Under the pieces are notes generated by a model. The model saw only the letters and a list, made by a program, of their open reading frames with translations. It ran no database searches and had not been told where the DNA came from. From Flaccisagitta enflata (lineage: Eukaryota > Chaetognatha > Sagittoidea > Aphragmophora), in assembly GCA_965153355.1 (NCBI GenBank), contig OZ231126.1, positions 49,786,001 through 49,850,000 of the forward strand: DNA of 64,000 bases, in the 5' to 3' direction. How positions within the stretch are numbered: the first letter of the stretch is position 1; the number at the start of each line of letters is the position of its first letter. Below are positions 12,350-26,795 of the stretch, one piece after another. The position numbers and the translations under genes are program-made.

Positions 12350-12790
12350 AAGTTACGAAATTTGGCATGAACACTCTCATATGTCTTCACTAAACGGGCA
12401 AAAAAGAAAAAGTTGAAAAAATCAAGGAAAGATGAGGTTTTTTTATCAATAATTGGAATATTTCCAAAAAATCGTCAAAGATAGTACTTTTAAAAAAATC
12501 TAAAAAATGTAATTTTTCTATGGTGAACAAGATCCTGTCAACAGAAGATTTTAAGTCCTCAAAACCATAACCAGGACCAATGAAAATGTCCCATTTCTTC
12601 ATATCACATCATGTTTTTTCTCAAATTTTACAGTGATGATAGTCAGTGTGACCTAAATAGGACATATAGAAATTGGCCAAATCAGCCCTTTTTTGGGTCC
12701 TAGATCCTTGTGATATGTCGACACTGAAGAAAGTAGGTTGTTACCAGAGTGCTACCTGATGTCCCTGACCACCTAGGGACACTTTTCTCA
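12350..12790 (+). repeat. dispersed repeat, copy 2
   Basis: Direct-orientation diverged copy of the 10530-11030 segment, with the same order of shared words (AATTTGGCATGAA, CATATGTCTTCACTAAACGGGC, CCCTTTTTTGGG, GATATGTCG). No coding frame survives in either copy. Confidence 0.5.
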
Positions 12791-13159
12791 AAAAAGAAAT
12801 TGAGGAAGGATACTTTATATGTCATCTTATAAGGGTATTTCCTTGGCCCGGCGAATCCCGAATCTTACCTATGGCAGTAGGCTTAGCTTAAAAAAAGAAA
12901 AATCTTAAAGGGTTTTTTTGATTTTGAGAGGGATGATTTCAGGTCTGAATTTTGAGTCACATAGGGCTACATAAGAGATAACTGTGGTAAGGGGGGGTGA
13001 GTCAGAAAGTTAGGCAACAAACAAGATATTCACTCAATTGGAGCCACTGCCCAAAAATAGCGCCTACTCCAGATTTTTTTCTTTTCTCTATATATTCTTT
13101 AGCTGTATATTGCTATATCTTATGGGTTTCCCTGTCTGTTTACACTTTTGTTCTATCTC

Positions 13160-13708
<549 letters not shown>

Positions 13709-13760
13709 ATATGAATGTCGCCACTAGGGATGTGGAAGCGGCTAATCGCTTCCAATTTGG

Positions 13761-13876
13761 AGGATGGGATAGCTACTACACTCAGTATTCTTCACCCACT
13801 CAGTATAAGTGAATGGGTGGTGATTAGGAGGGGATAGTTGGGTGACGAATACTGTGTGTAGTGGCTATCCCATCCT
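13761..13876. repeat. 116-bp hairpin, possible MITE
   Basis: GGATGGGATAGCTACTACAC at 13761 returns as the inverse complement ending at 13876 (arms about 37 bp with three mismatches). The inner part includes ATGGGTGGTGATTAGG. It has a compact palindrome structure and no coding potential. Confidence 0.6.
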
Positions 13877-14089
13877 GCAAAGTGGGCCTGTACTAGTATT
13901 AATGTTTAAGCTAAATAATGAAAGCGGAAGCGGCATGAAAATCGAGCGCTTCCATATTAGGACAGGGGTTCTGACTCAGATTTTGGCTGATCCTTCTTGT
14001 TAACGGCACTTTGGCTCAAAATCAATGTAGTATTAATGTTCTGCCTTCAAAAGTTACATTGGGTATCAGGAAATTGTGACCGCCACCCC

Positions 14090-17000
14090 CCCACCCCCTC
14101 TCAGAAGGTGGTAAATGTGATTTGGCAGTACCCCTGGCCTCCAGTACCCCCTTGTAAAAATAATGGGAAAAAATGGGGATATATCTTGGCAGTACCCTCA
14201 GCAGTACCCCAGTCTTCTCTTTGGGGAATGATCCTGGCAGTAACCCCTTAAATCTGGCAGTACCCCATGTTATAATGGGGAACTATCCTGGCAGTACCTC
14301 CTCAACTTGGCAGTACCCTTTTATATATTAGGGAACGATCCCAGCAGTACCTAGTCTGTTTGGCAGTACCCCTTTAGAATACATGGGGAATCAAACCAGC
14401 AGTACCCTTATAAATCTGGCAGTACCCTCCTCATATTGCATGAACAACCAAAAACAGTCAGTGTACAAAATGATAATGTTCATTAAGTGCATCAATGAAA
14501 ACCTGAATACAAAGTTGGGGAACTATCCCAGCAGTACCCCCTTCAATCTGGCAGTACCCCCTCCAAACTTTAGATTGAAGGCTTAAAATACTGATTAAAA
14601 AGTTGGGGAACTATCCCAGCAGTACCCCCTTCAATCTGGCAGTACCCCATCCAAACTTAGATTGAAGGCTTGAAAAACAGATTAAAAAGTTGGGGAACTA
14701 TCTCAGCAGTACCCCCTTCAATCTGGCAGTACCCCCTTCAAACACGAGATTGAAGGCTTGAAAAACTGATTAAAAAGCTGGGGAACTATCCCAGCAGTAC
14801 CCCCTTCAATCTGGCAGTACCCCTTATCAACATAAGAGTGGAGCTATAAAAACCTGAATACAAAGTTGGGGAACTATCCCAGCAGTACCCCCTTCACTCT
14901 GGCAGTACCCCCTCCAAACTTTAGATTGAAGGCTTGAAAAACTGATTAAAAAGTTGGGAAACCAACCCAGCAGTACCCCCTTCAATCTGGCAGTACCCCA
15001 TCCAAACTTAGATTGAAGGCTTGAAAACTGATTAAAAAGTTGGGGAACTATCTCAGCAGTACCCCCTTCAATCTGGCAGTACCCCCTTCAAACACGAGAT
15101 TGAAGTCTTGAAAAACTGATTAAAAAGCTGGGGAACTATCCCAGCAGTACCCCCTGGAATCTGGCAGTACCCCATATCAACATAAGAGTGGAGCTAAAAA
15201 ATCCTGAATACAAAGTTGGGGAACTATCCCAGCAGTACCCCCTTCAATCTGGCAGTACCCCCTTCAAATGTAAGAGTTTAGGCACATAAAGCTGATTAAT
15301 ATGTTGGGGAACTATCCCAGCAGTACCCCCTTCAATCTGGCAGTACCCCCTTAAAACATTTGCTTGAAGGTATAAAAACCTGATTACAAATTTGGGGAAC
15401 TATCCTAGCAGTACCCCCTTCAATCTGGCAGTACCCCCTTCTAATGTAAGAGTTGAGGCATATAAAGCTGGTTAATATGTTGGGGAAATATCCCAGCAGT
15501 ACCCCCTTCAATCTGGCAGTACCCCTTATCAATATAAGAAGAGAGCTATAAAAACTTGAATACAAAGTTGGGGAACTATCCCAGCAGTACCCCCTTCAAT
15601 CTGGCACCCCCTCCAAACTTTAGATTGAAGGCTTGAAAAACTGAATAAAAAGTTGGGGAACTATCCCAGCAGTACCCCCTTCAATCTGGCAGTACCCCCT
15701 TCAAACATGAGATTGAAGTATTGAAAAACTGATTAAAGAGCTGGGGAACTATCCCAGCAGTACCCCCTTCACTCTGGCAGTACCCCTTGTCAACATAAGA
15801 GTGGAGCTATAAAAACCTGAATACAAAGTTGGGGAACTATCCCAGCAGTACCCCCTTCAATCTGGCAGTACCCCCTCCAAACTTTAGATTGAAGGCTTAA
15901 GATACTGATTAAAAAGTTGGGGAACTATCCCAGCAGTACCCCCTTCAATCTGGCAGTACCCCATCCAAACTTAGATTGAAGGCTTGAAAAACTGATTAAA
16001 AAGTTGGGGAACTATCTCAGCAGTACCCCCTTCAATCTGGCAGTACCCCCTTCAAACACGAGATTGAAGCATTGAAAAACTGATTAAAAAGCTGGGGAAC
16101 TATCCAGTACCCCCTTCACTCTGCCAGGCAATTTCTGTCAACATAAGAGGAGCTATAAATCCTGAATATGTTGGGGAAATATCCCAGCAGTACCCCCTTA
16201 AATCTGGCAGTACCCCATCCAAACTTAGATTGAAGGCTTGAAAACTGATTAAAAAGTTGTGAACCACTTTAAAGTACCCCTTCCAATCTAAGGTACCTTC
16301 AAACACGAGATTGAAGTCTTGAAACTGATTAAAAAAGCTGGGGAACTCTCCCAGCAGTACCCTGAATCTGGCAGCACCTCTATATCAACATAAGTGAGTG
16401 GAGGCTAAAAATCCTGAATACAAAGTTGGGGAACTATCACAGCAGTACCTCTTCAATCTGGCAGCAGTACCCCTTCAAATGTAAGAGTTTAGGCACATGT
16501 GTTGCATAATATGTTGGGGAACTATCCCAGTAGTATTCCCTTCAATCTGGCAGTACCTTCTTAAAACATTTGCTTGAAGGTATAAAACCTGATTACAATA
16601 TGTTGGGGAACTATCCTAGCAGTACCCCTTCAATCTGGCAGTAGTACCTCCTTCTAATGTAAGAGTTGAGGCATATAAAGCTGGTTAATATGTTGGGGAA
16701 ATATCCCAGCAGTACCCCCTTAATCTGGCAGTACCCCTTATCAATATAAGAAGAGAGCTATAAAAACTTGAATACAAAGTTGGGGAACTATCCTAGCAGT
16801 ACCCCCTTCAATCTGGCAGTACCCCTCCAATCTTTCTTTATCAGTTTATAAAATTGAATGCAAGTTGGGAACTAACCAGCAGTACTCCCCTTCAATCTGG
16901 CAAAATTCCTTCAAACATGAGATTGAAGTATTGAAAAACTGATTAAAAAGTTGGGGAACTATCCCAGCAGTACCCCCTTCAATCTGGCAGTACCCCTTAT

Positions 17001-20000
17001 CAACATAAGAGTGGAGCTATAAAAACCTGAATACAAAGTTGGGGAACTATCCCAGCAGTCCCCCCTTCAATCTGGCAGTACCCCCTTCAAACACGAATTA
17101 GTTAGTTTGAAAACTGATTAAAAAGCTGGGGAACCATCTCAGCAGCACCCTTCAATCTGGCAGTACCCTTATCAACATAAGAGTGGAGCCATAAAACCTG
17201 AATACAAAGTTGGGGAACCATCCCAGCAGTACCCCCTTCAATCTGGCAGTACCTCCAAACTTTAGGGATTGAAGGCTTAAAATACTGGAATTATGTTGTG
17301 GAACTATCCCAGCAGTACCCCTTCAATTCAAGTAGTACCCCATCCAAACTTAGATTGAAGGCTTGAAAAAACTGATTAAAAAGTTGGGGAACTATCTCAG
17401 CAGTACCCCTTCAATCTGGCAGTACCCCTTTCAAACATGAGATTGAAGAATTGAAAACTGATTAAAAGCTGGGAACTATCCCAGCAGTACTCTTCTGCTC
17501 TGCCAGTACCCCTCGTCAACATAAGAGTGGAGCTATAAAAACCTGAATACAAAGTTGGGGAACTATCCCAGCAGTACTCCCTTCAATCTGGCAGTACCCC
17601 CTCCAAGCACAAGATTGAAGGCTTGAAAAACTGATTAAAAAGCTGGGGAACTATCCCAGCAGTACCCCTTCACTCTGGCAGTACCCCTTGTCAAATATAA
17701 GAGGGAGCTATAAAACCTGGAGAATACAAAGTTAGAACTATCCAGCACCCCCTTCAATCTGGCAGTCTCCCATCCAAACTTAGATTGAAGGCTTGAAACT
17801 GATTAAAAAGTTAGAACTATCGCAGTACCCCCTTCAATCTGGCAGTACCCCTTCAAACACTAGATTGAAGTTGCTTGAAAACTGATTAAAAAGCTGGGGA
17901 ACTATCCCAGCAGTACCCCCTGGAATCTGGCAGTACCCCATATCAACATTAAAGTGGAGCTAAAAAATCCTGAATATAAAGTTGGGGAACTATCCAAGCA
18001 GTACCCCCTTCAATCTGGCAGTACCCCCTTCAAATTTAAGAGTTTAGGCATATAAAGCTGATTAATATGTTGGGGAACTATCCCAGCAGTACCCCCTTCA
18101 CTCTGGCAGTACCCCTTGTCAACATAAGAGTGGAGGTATAAAAACCTAAATACAAAGTTAGGGAACTATCCCAGCAGTACCCCCTTCAATCTGGCAGTAC
18201 CCCCTTCAAACATGAGATTGAAGTCTTGAAAAACTGATTAAAAAGCTGGGGAACTATCCCAGCAGTACCCCCTCGAATCTGGCAGTACCCCTTATCAACA
18301 TAAGAGTGGAGCTATAAAAACCTGAATACAAAGTTGGGGAACTATCCCAGCAGTACCCCCTTCAATCTGGCAGTACCCCCATCAAACACGAGATTGAAGG
18401 CTTGAAAAACTGATTAAAAAGCTGGGGAACTATCCCAGCAGTACCCCCTTCAATCTGGCAGTACCCCTTATCAACATAAGAGTGGAGCTATAAAAACCTG
18501 AATACAAAGTTGGGGATCTATCCCAGCAGTACCCCCTTCAATCTGGCAGTACCCCCTCCAAACTTTAGATTGAAGGCTTAAAATACTGATTAAAAAGTTG
18601 GGGAACTATCCCAGCAGTACCCCCTTCAATCTGGCAGTACCCCATCCAAACTTAGATTGAAGGCTTGAAAAACTGATTAAAAAGTTGGGGAACTATCTCA
18701 GCAGTACCCCCTTCAATCTGGCAGTACCCCCTTCAAACATGAGATTGAAGAATTGAAAAACTGATTAAAAAGCTGGGGAACTATCCCAGCAGTACCCCCT
18801 TCACTCTGCCAGTACCCCTTGTCAACATAAGAGTGGAGCTATAAAAACCTGAATACAAAGTTGGGGAACTATCCCCTTCAATCTGGCAGTACCTCCTTCA
18901 AACACGAGATTGAAGGCTTGAAAAACTGATTAAAAAGCTGGGGAACTATCCCAGCAGTACCCCCTTCACTCTGCCAGTACCCCTTGTCAACATAAGAGTG
19001 GAGCTATAAAAACCTGAATACAAAGTTGGGGAACTATCCCAGCAGTACCCCCTTCAATCTGGCAGTACCCCATCCAAACTTAGATTGAAGGCTTGAAAAA
19101 CTGATTAAAAAGTTGGGGAACTATCTCAGCAGTACCCCCTTCAATCTGGCAGTACCCCCTTCAAACACGAGATTGAAGTCTTGAAAAACTGATTAAAAAG
19201 CTGGGGAACTATCCCAGCAGTACCCCCTGGAATCTGGCAGTACCCCATATCAACATAAGAGTGGAGCTAAAAAATCCTGAATACAAAGTTGGGGAACTAT
19301 CCCAGCAGTACCCCCTTCAATCTGGCAGTACCCCCTTTAAATGTAAGAGTTTAGGCACATAAAGCTGATTAATATGTTGGGGAACTATCCCAGCAGTACC
19401 CCCTTCAATCTGGCAGTACCCCCTTAAAACATTTGCTTGAAGGTATAAAAACCTAATTACAAATTTGGGGAACTATCCTGAAGAAAATTTTCTTGATCTG
19501 GCTGCACTCTCTTTCTAATGTAAGAGTTGGAGGCATATAAAGCTGGTTAATATGTTGGGAAATATCCCAGCAGTACCCCCTTCAATCTGGCAGTACCCCT
19601 TATCAATATAAGAAGAGAGCTATAAAAACTTGAATACAAAGTTGGGGAACTATCCCAGCAGTACCCCCTTCAATCTGGCAGTACCCCCTCCAAACTTTAG
19701 ATTGAAGGCTTGAAAAACTGAATAAAAAGTTGGGGAACTATCCCAGCAGTACCCCCTTCAATCTGGCAGTACCCCCTTCAAACACGAGATTGAAGTATTG
19801 AAAAACTGATTAAAAAGCTGGGGAACTATCCCAGCAGTACCCCCTTCAATCTGGCAGTACCCCTTGTCAACATAAGAGTGGAGCTATAAAAACCTGAATA
19901 CAAAGTTGGGGAACTATCCCAGCAGTACCCCCTTCAATCTGGCAGTACCCCTTATCAACATAAGAGTGGAGCTATAAAAACCTGAATACAAAGTTGGGGA

Positions 20001-20925
20001 ACTATCCCAGCAGTACCCCCTTCAATCTGGCAGTACCCCCTCCAAACTTTAGATTGAAGGCTTGAAAAACTGATTAAAAAGTTGGGGAAACTATCCCAGC
20101 AGTACCCCCTTCAATCTGGCAGTACCCCATCTAAACTTAGATTGAAGGCTTGAAAAACTGATTAAAAAGTTGGGGAACTATCTCAGCAGTACTCCCTTCA
20201 ATCTGGCAGTACCCCCTTCAAACACGAGATTGAAGTCTTGAAAAACTGATTAAAAAGCTGGGGAACTATCCCAGCAGTACCCCCTTCAATCTGGCAGTAC
20301 CCCCTTCAAACACGAGATTGAAGTCTTGAAAAACTGATTAAAAAGTTGGGGAACTATCCCAGCAGTACCCCCTTCAATCTGGCAGTACCCCCTTCAAATG
20401 TAAGAGTTTAGGCACATAAAGCTAATTAATATGTTGGGGAACTATCCCAGCAGTACCCTTCTAATTCATAGCACTTCTGTAAAGCATTTGCTTGAAGGTA
20501 AAACCTGATTACAAATTTGGGGAACTATCCTAAGCAGTAATTTCTTCAATCTGGCAGTACCCTCTTCTAATAAAAGAGTTGAGGCATATAAAGCTAGTTA
20601 ATATGTTGGGGAACTATCCCAGCAGTACCCCCTTCAATCTGGCAGTACCCCTTATCAATATAAGAAGAGAGCCATAAAAACCTGAATACAAAGTTGGGGA
20701 ACTATCCCAGCAGTACCCCCTTCAATCTGGCAGTACCCCCTCCAAACTTTAGATTGAAGGCTTGAAAAACTGAATAAAAAGTTGGGGAACTATCCCAGCA
20801 GTACCCCCTTCAATCTGGCAGTACCCCTTATCAACATAAGAGTGGAGCTATAAATCCTGAATACAAAGGGGGAACTATCCCAGCAGTACCCCCTTCAATC
20901 TGGCAGCACTTCCAAAACTTGTAGA
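14090..20925. repeat. about 90-bp satellite array with higher-order structure
   Basis: Roughly 75 head-to-tail monomers. Each has a conserved half (GGGGAACTATCCCAGCAGTA then CCCCCTTCAATCTGGCAGTA) and a variable half of about 42 bp in at least six types, for example TTCAAACACGAGATTGAAG, CATCCAAACTTAGATTGAAG, TATCAACATAAGAGTGG, TTCAAATGTAAGAGTTTAGG, TTAAAACATTTGCTTGAAGG and TTCTAATGTAAGAG. Types recur in the same order (near 14.5, 15.8 and 18.5-19.6 kb), so larger blocks were duplicated. Several types carry CTTCAATCT...AGATTGAAG, a 9-bp inverted repeat. Monomers at 14.1-14.5 kb are divergent edge copies, and 16.1-17.9 kb is rich in small indels. Confidence 0.93.
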
Positions 20926-20937
20926 TTGATCCGACAG

Positions 20938-21105
20938 AGTTGGGAGAACTTGGTGGTCGTGGACTGCTGGAATCGAGCAGTCACACTCCCCATGGTGCCG
21001 GCACCTGCCATCATGCGGGTCAAAACCGCGCCTACCTACGAATTGGACAGACAAAGGAATAGGTGAAGAAAAAGAGAGAGAGACAGACTTTCACTTTTCA
21101 TCTTC

Positions 21106-21169
<64 letters not shown>

Positions 21170-24100
21170 ATACACACACATACACACACACACACACACC
21201 TACTTCATTTTCCTTTCTGCTCACTGGCAAGATTCTCTCTTAGTCAGTTTGTTTATCCTTGTTTCTCGAAAAAGTGAAGAAACCTATCATCAATTATTGA
21301 CTGTTTCAAAAAGGAAAATGTTCTGAGCATATCATCTATTCATTCATTTATTCATTCATTCATTCATTCATTCATTCAGGCTGCCCATTTCATTAATTCT
21401 TTCATTCACTTTCATTTACCATTCATTCACCTACCACCTGTCAGCTCAAGGGAAGACTGAAAGGGAACCAAATTTCAAAAAACATTACATCTGCTGTATA
21501 ATGTAGAAACGAACGGAAAATGGTATGACGGCAACAACATTTAGCAGTGACGATGAGATCAAACTCAAAACAAAGACATTTGAGGAAAATCAACTTGATA
21601 ACCAAATGGTTTTAGCTAATGGTCGATGATTCTAGAACTGATTAAAACTGACAAAAGTTGGGAAACTATCCCAGCAGTACCCCCTTCAATTCCAGGGGCA
21701 GCAGCACCATCCAAACCTAGAGACTGAAGGCTGGAAAACTGACAAAAGTTAGAACTATTCAGCAGTCCCCTTCAATCTGGCAGTACCTCTCCAAACTTTG
21801 TGAATGGAAGTCTTGAGAAACTGATTAAAAGTTGGGAAACTATCCCAGTACCCCCTTAAATCTGGCAGTACCCCATCCAAACTTAGATTAGAGGCTTGAA
21901 AAACTGATTAAAAAGTTGGGGAGCTATCTCAGCAGTACCCCCTTCAATCTGGCAGTACCCCCTTCAAACACGAGATTGAAGTCTTGAAAAACTGATTAAA
22001 AAGCTGGGGAACTATCCCAGCAGTACCCCCTTCAATCTGGCAGTACCCCTTATCAACATAAGAGTGGAGCTATAAAAACCTGATTACAAAGTTGGGGAAC
22101 TATTCCAGCAGTACCCTCTTCAATCTGGCAGTACCCCCTTCAAATGTAAGAGTTTAGGCACATAAAGCTGATTAATATGTTGTTATAATTTGTTTATCAA
22201 ATAACAGCATTGTAATGATACTTGGCATGGTAGCAGTATTGTAAAGACAAATGTTCTAATAAGGCATTCATACCTGCTCTCTTCACCCCAAAACCATAAA
22301 AATCAACACCACTTCATTTAAAAGCAAACACTCAGAAACATTCAACGCAATGAGACGCCATCTGGTGCAGCCACTACACCGAATCAAACCACTGCTACTG
22401 CCAAAAACTGAGAAAAAAACCAAAAAATGAAAAATCAGCAATTGCGATGACATGATGGAAAAATAATTTCCATTTAACATTGTTTCTCTTTTATTTTCAT
22501 TTCTTTGTGATATTAAGTCCGCGCGGAATTCTGTCCAACATGAGCGGCTGTTATCATTCATTGTGTCTAGACATAGTTTTTAACAATGTGGTAATTATGC
22601 TTTTTAAGATAACTGGGTGCACATGAAAAGGTAGCTCTGTATAAAAATAATAAAAAAAATATCTTTTTGGCATATTTTGTGATTTTTTAAGATGAGATTT
22701 AAGAGACCATATGTTTTTTGTACAGGTTAAATGGCATTAACGAGAACAAGAACATCAATTACGGGTTCACATACATATATATAATTCCATTTAGTGCGTT
22801 AGATGGTCAGTATACCATTGGTTCCTAAGTGAGGTGAAGAGGTGTGAGATGGTGAGAGGGGCAGGTGGCTCAAGGAGCCGATGACCTAGTGCGAGCTTTT
22901 TATTTGAGCCTGGAGGCTGGAATTGGGGCCTTGAAGCTGGGACGGAGCAGAGGCAGGGATTGGGCCAGGCTGAGATTTGAGCCGAGATCACGTGAGCCCC
23001 AAGGCGGGACATGGGGCTTCTGAGGCTGGGATAAGGGCCTGAGGCTGATATGGGCCTTGAGGCTGGGATATGGGCCTTGAGGCTGGGATATGGGCCTTGA
23101 GGCTGGGATTTGGGCCTTGAGGCTGGGATTTGGGCCTCAATCTGAGATTTGGGCAACAAGGCTTGGATTTGGGTTTCGAGGCTAGGATTTGGGTCTCAAG
23201 GCTGAAAGCGGGGCACGGGAAAAGGATGAGAAATCTCCTCCCCGTGAAAGACAGGGGTCATCCGCTTCTTCGGGGCCGCTGCCCAAAATAGGAGGATTGA
23301 AAAGCGTTAGATGGTCAGCTGTACCTGCTAGTTCTTATGGAGTGTATGGGTGTAAGGTGGTTAGAGGGGCAGTGGCCCCACAGTCGAGTAACCTGCAAGC
23401 AGCATTACCATGATGGAATTAGGACCCGAGGCGAATCAGCCTAAGGCTGGGATAGGGCCTTGAGGCTGGGATTTGAGCTTCGAGGCTGTGATTTCAGCTT
23501 CAAGGCTGAGATTTGAGCTTTGAGGCTGGGACGGAGCCTTGAGGCTGGGATTTGAGCTTTGAGGCTGGGATTGAGCTTGGGGAGTGGATTTGAGCTTCAA
23601 GCTGGGATTTGAGCTCCGAGGCTAGGATTGACTCCCTTACACAGGATTTGTACCCTTGAGACTGAGATTTGGGCTTCATGGCTGGGATATGAGCCTCGAG
23701 GCTGGGATTTTAGCCTGGAGACTGAGATTTAAGCCTCAAGGCTGGGATCTGAGCTTCAAATTTGGGATTTGAGCCTCAAAGCTAGGATTTGGGTCTTGAG
23801 ACTAGGATTTGGGCCTTGAGGGGGGGGGACGTAGGAGAAGGAGAAGAAGGAGAAGGAGAAATTTCCCCTATGTGTGAAAGCATAGGTCATCGGCCCCTTC
23901 GGGGCCGCTGCCCAAAAAGGAAGTCTAAAATTTCGGATATTTTGGCATACCCATAGACCATAGGCAATCATAGGTTTCTTTAAGAAATGGTATCTCCCTT
24001 TCTGTTTCCAAATGATATAAGAGGAGTTAGAGAGAGTGCTATGATGGGTATGGATTTGGGGCCCCATACTTATCAAGCTCTTTCTTTCACTTTCCTTATA

Positions 24101-24751
24101 TCATTTTTTCACAGAATTGTGGGACATCTCAGTTTGTTTAATAGATTTGATTTTAAAGAATTAAGTAAAGGATAATGTTGTTCTTCATGGCATATTATTA
24201 TGTCCTCTCACTTTTTCTTTCTTTTTTTTGTGAAAAAGGGAACTGCTGTGATGTCTATAGGTTTGGTGGCTACATAGTAATGAGGCTCACGTTGTCTTGT
24301 TTTTTTTCACTTATGAACTTTGGACAGAGAGGATGACTTTGATATTGAAAAAGTCAATACAAAACTATATTTTTCAGAAAAAGGTTGTTTCTGTATTACT
24401 GTTTCCAAATGGCATAAGAAGAGTAAAAGAAATTGCTATGATGGGTATGGGTTTGGGGCTCCATACTTATCAAGCTCTTTCTTTCACTTTCCTTATATCA
24501 TTTTTTAACAGAAATATTTTTTCAACCTGACACATTTTAAATGTAGAAATTAATTGAAATTGTTTTGACAGGTGTGGGTCTGGTGGCCCCATGCAGCACT
24601 GTAGATTATGGAGTAGCAAGTAGCGCCGCTACTCGGCAAGACAGAGGGCGTGTCGGCAGCTATCGGCAGATGGAGAAAAAAAAGAGGAGAGAAAAAAAAG
24701 TAAACAAAGGGGAAGAAGAAAAAAAGAACAAAGAAAAAGAAAAAGAAGGAA

Positions 24752-24840
<89 letters not shown>

Positions 24841-25119
24841 GAGAAGATTTTATAACCAGAGAAATAGAATAGGATTTCAAGAAATAGAATTCTTCTTCTT
24901 CTTCTTCTTCTTCTTCTTCTTCTTCTTCTTCTTCTTCTTCTTTCATTTGCTTTTCTCTTTTGTTGCTGTTCTCATTTTGATTTTGAAAGTTGCTTTTCTT
25001 CCCCGTATCACTTCCACGTGTTTTGTTATGGAGGGTGGGGGAGGGGTTGTTAACAATCAGACATGCAAAGCATACAATCGGGCATCCAGACGCTAGGGGG
25101 CAACAAGTCTTGCACAACT

Positions 25120-25212
<93 letters not shown>

Positions 25213-25501
25213 CTCATCAGACAGTGTCACTGTTCTTCCTGATCTCGCAATATCGTGTTTCGTTGCTGTCATCAGCGCCAGTTTCAGACCTCTGCGGTCG
25301 TCAGTGCCAGTTTCGACCTTCCGCCGCCGTCAGCGCCAGTGTCGTACTTTTGCCGCCATCAGCGCCAGTTTCGACCTTCCGCCGCCACCGTCAGCGTCAG
25401 TGTAGAGCTGCCGCCGGATGTTGTTGTTGTTGTAGTTGTTGTTGTTGATGTTGTGGTTGTGGTTGTGGTTGTGGTTGTGGTTGTGGTTGTGGTGGTGGTG
25501 G

Positions 25502-25554
<53 letters not shown>

Positions 25555-25831
25555 ATTGTTGTTTACATTATTGTTGTGTTGTTCTGTTCTTGTCCTTTCG
25601 TTTAAGCGTCTAGCAGCTTTATCGATCCATCTTTGACTTGAGACGGCGCAATGTCCAGTTGCCTCCACCGGTTAGCCATGTTTGGATTGAGAAAGGCTCT
25701 TTTTTAGTAGCGGTTATATCCGAGTGTTGACTCGGACAACACATACCATTAAAGACATTCTCACCTCGGAAGAGACTCCAGTGGACGGCAGGTGAGTGTC
25801 ATTGCTCTTGTTACTTCTGTTTTCGTCGCCG

Positions 25832-25875
<44 letters not shown>

Positions 25876-25910
25876 GATTTTATTGTTTTTGTTGTTGTTG
25901 TTCTCGTTGC

Positions 25911-25983
<73 letters not shown>

Positions 25984-26031
25984 GCTGTCGTTGTTGTTTT
26001 TGCCGTTGTTGTTGTGTTGTTGTTTTTGTTT

Positions 26032-26098
<67 letters not shown>

Positions 26099-26212
26099 CG
26101 CATTTGTAATTTTCTTCCTCTTCGCCAGCGTCAGATTCTCGCTTTTTGATTCACGGATGTTGTGATTGCTGTTGCTGTAATTGTTGTTGTTGTTGTTGTT
26201 AGCTAAGCGTAG

Positions 26213-26287
<75 letters not shown>

Positions 26288-26593
26288 TGACAGACAAAAA
26301 GAGATCATATGGTCGTCTCGCATCCTCATCTGCCAACAGATTGTAAAGAGCGTCTTGATTTCCCGGCCTGAATCTTGGATTTGATATGATTCGTCAATTT
26401 GATCATCAGATCAAGGGATCCTGATATCTTTTCATTATAGGCGAATTTTGCTGTAGCCATTGAGGAACAATTGTTATCAATATTGTAGCGTAAACAACCA
26501 TCAGAATTGTTTTGTTCATTTAGAACTACAACATCAAAGTAACGTGGTACAAACACACACACACAGGCACAAACACACGCACACACAGGCACA

Positions 26594-26661
<68 letters not shown>

Positions 26662-26760
26662 CTTCTTCCTTCTCTCTGGACTCTAAGATCACTTTCTTTC
26701 TTTTCCCTTCTTTTTCTTTCTTTTCATCCTTCCTTTCTCTCTCTTCTTCCTTTCTTTCTT

Positions 26761-26795
<35 letters not shown>

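Noticed and set aside
14090-22190. CRISPR-like array (47-bp repeat with about 42-bp spacers)
   Set aside because: The 'spacers' are a few recurring types, the genome is eukaryotic, there are no cas genes, and the copy order shows block amplification. It is a satellite.
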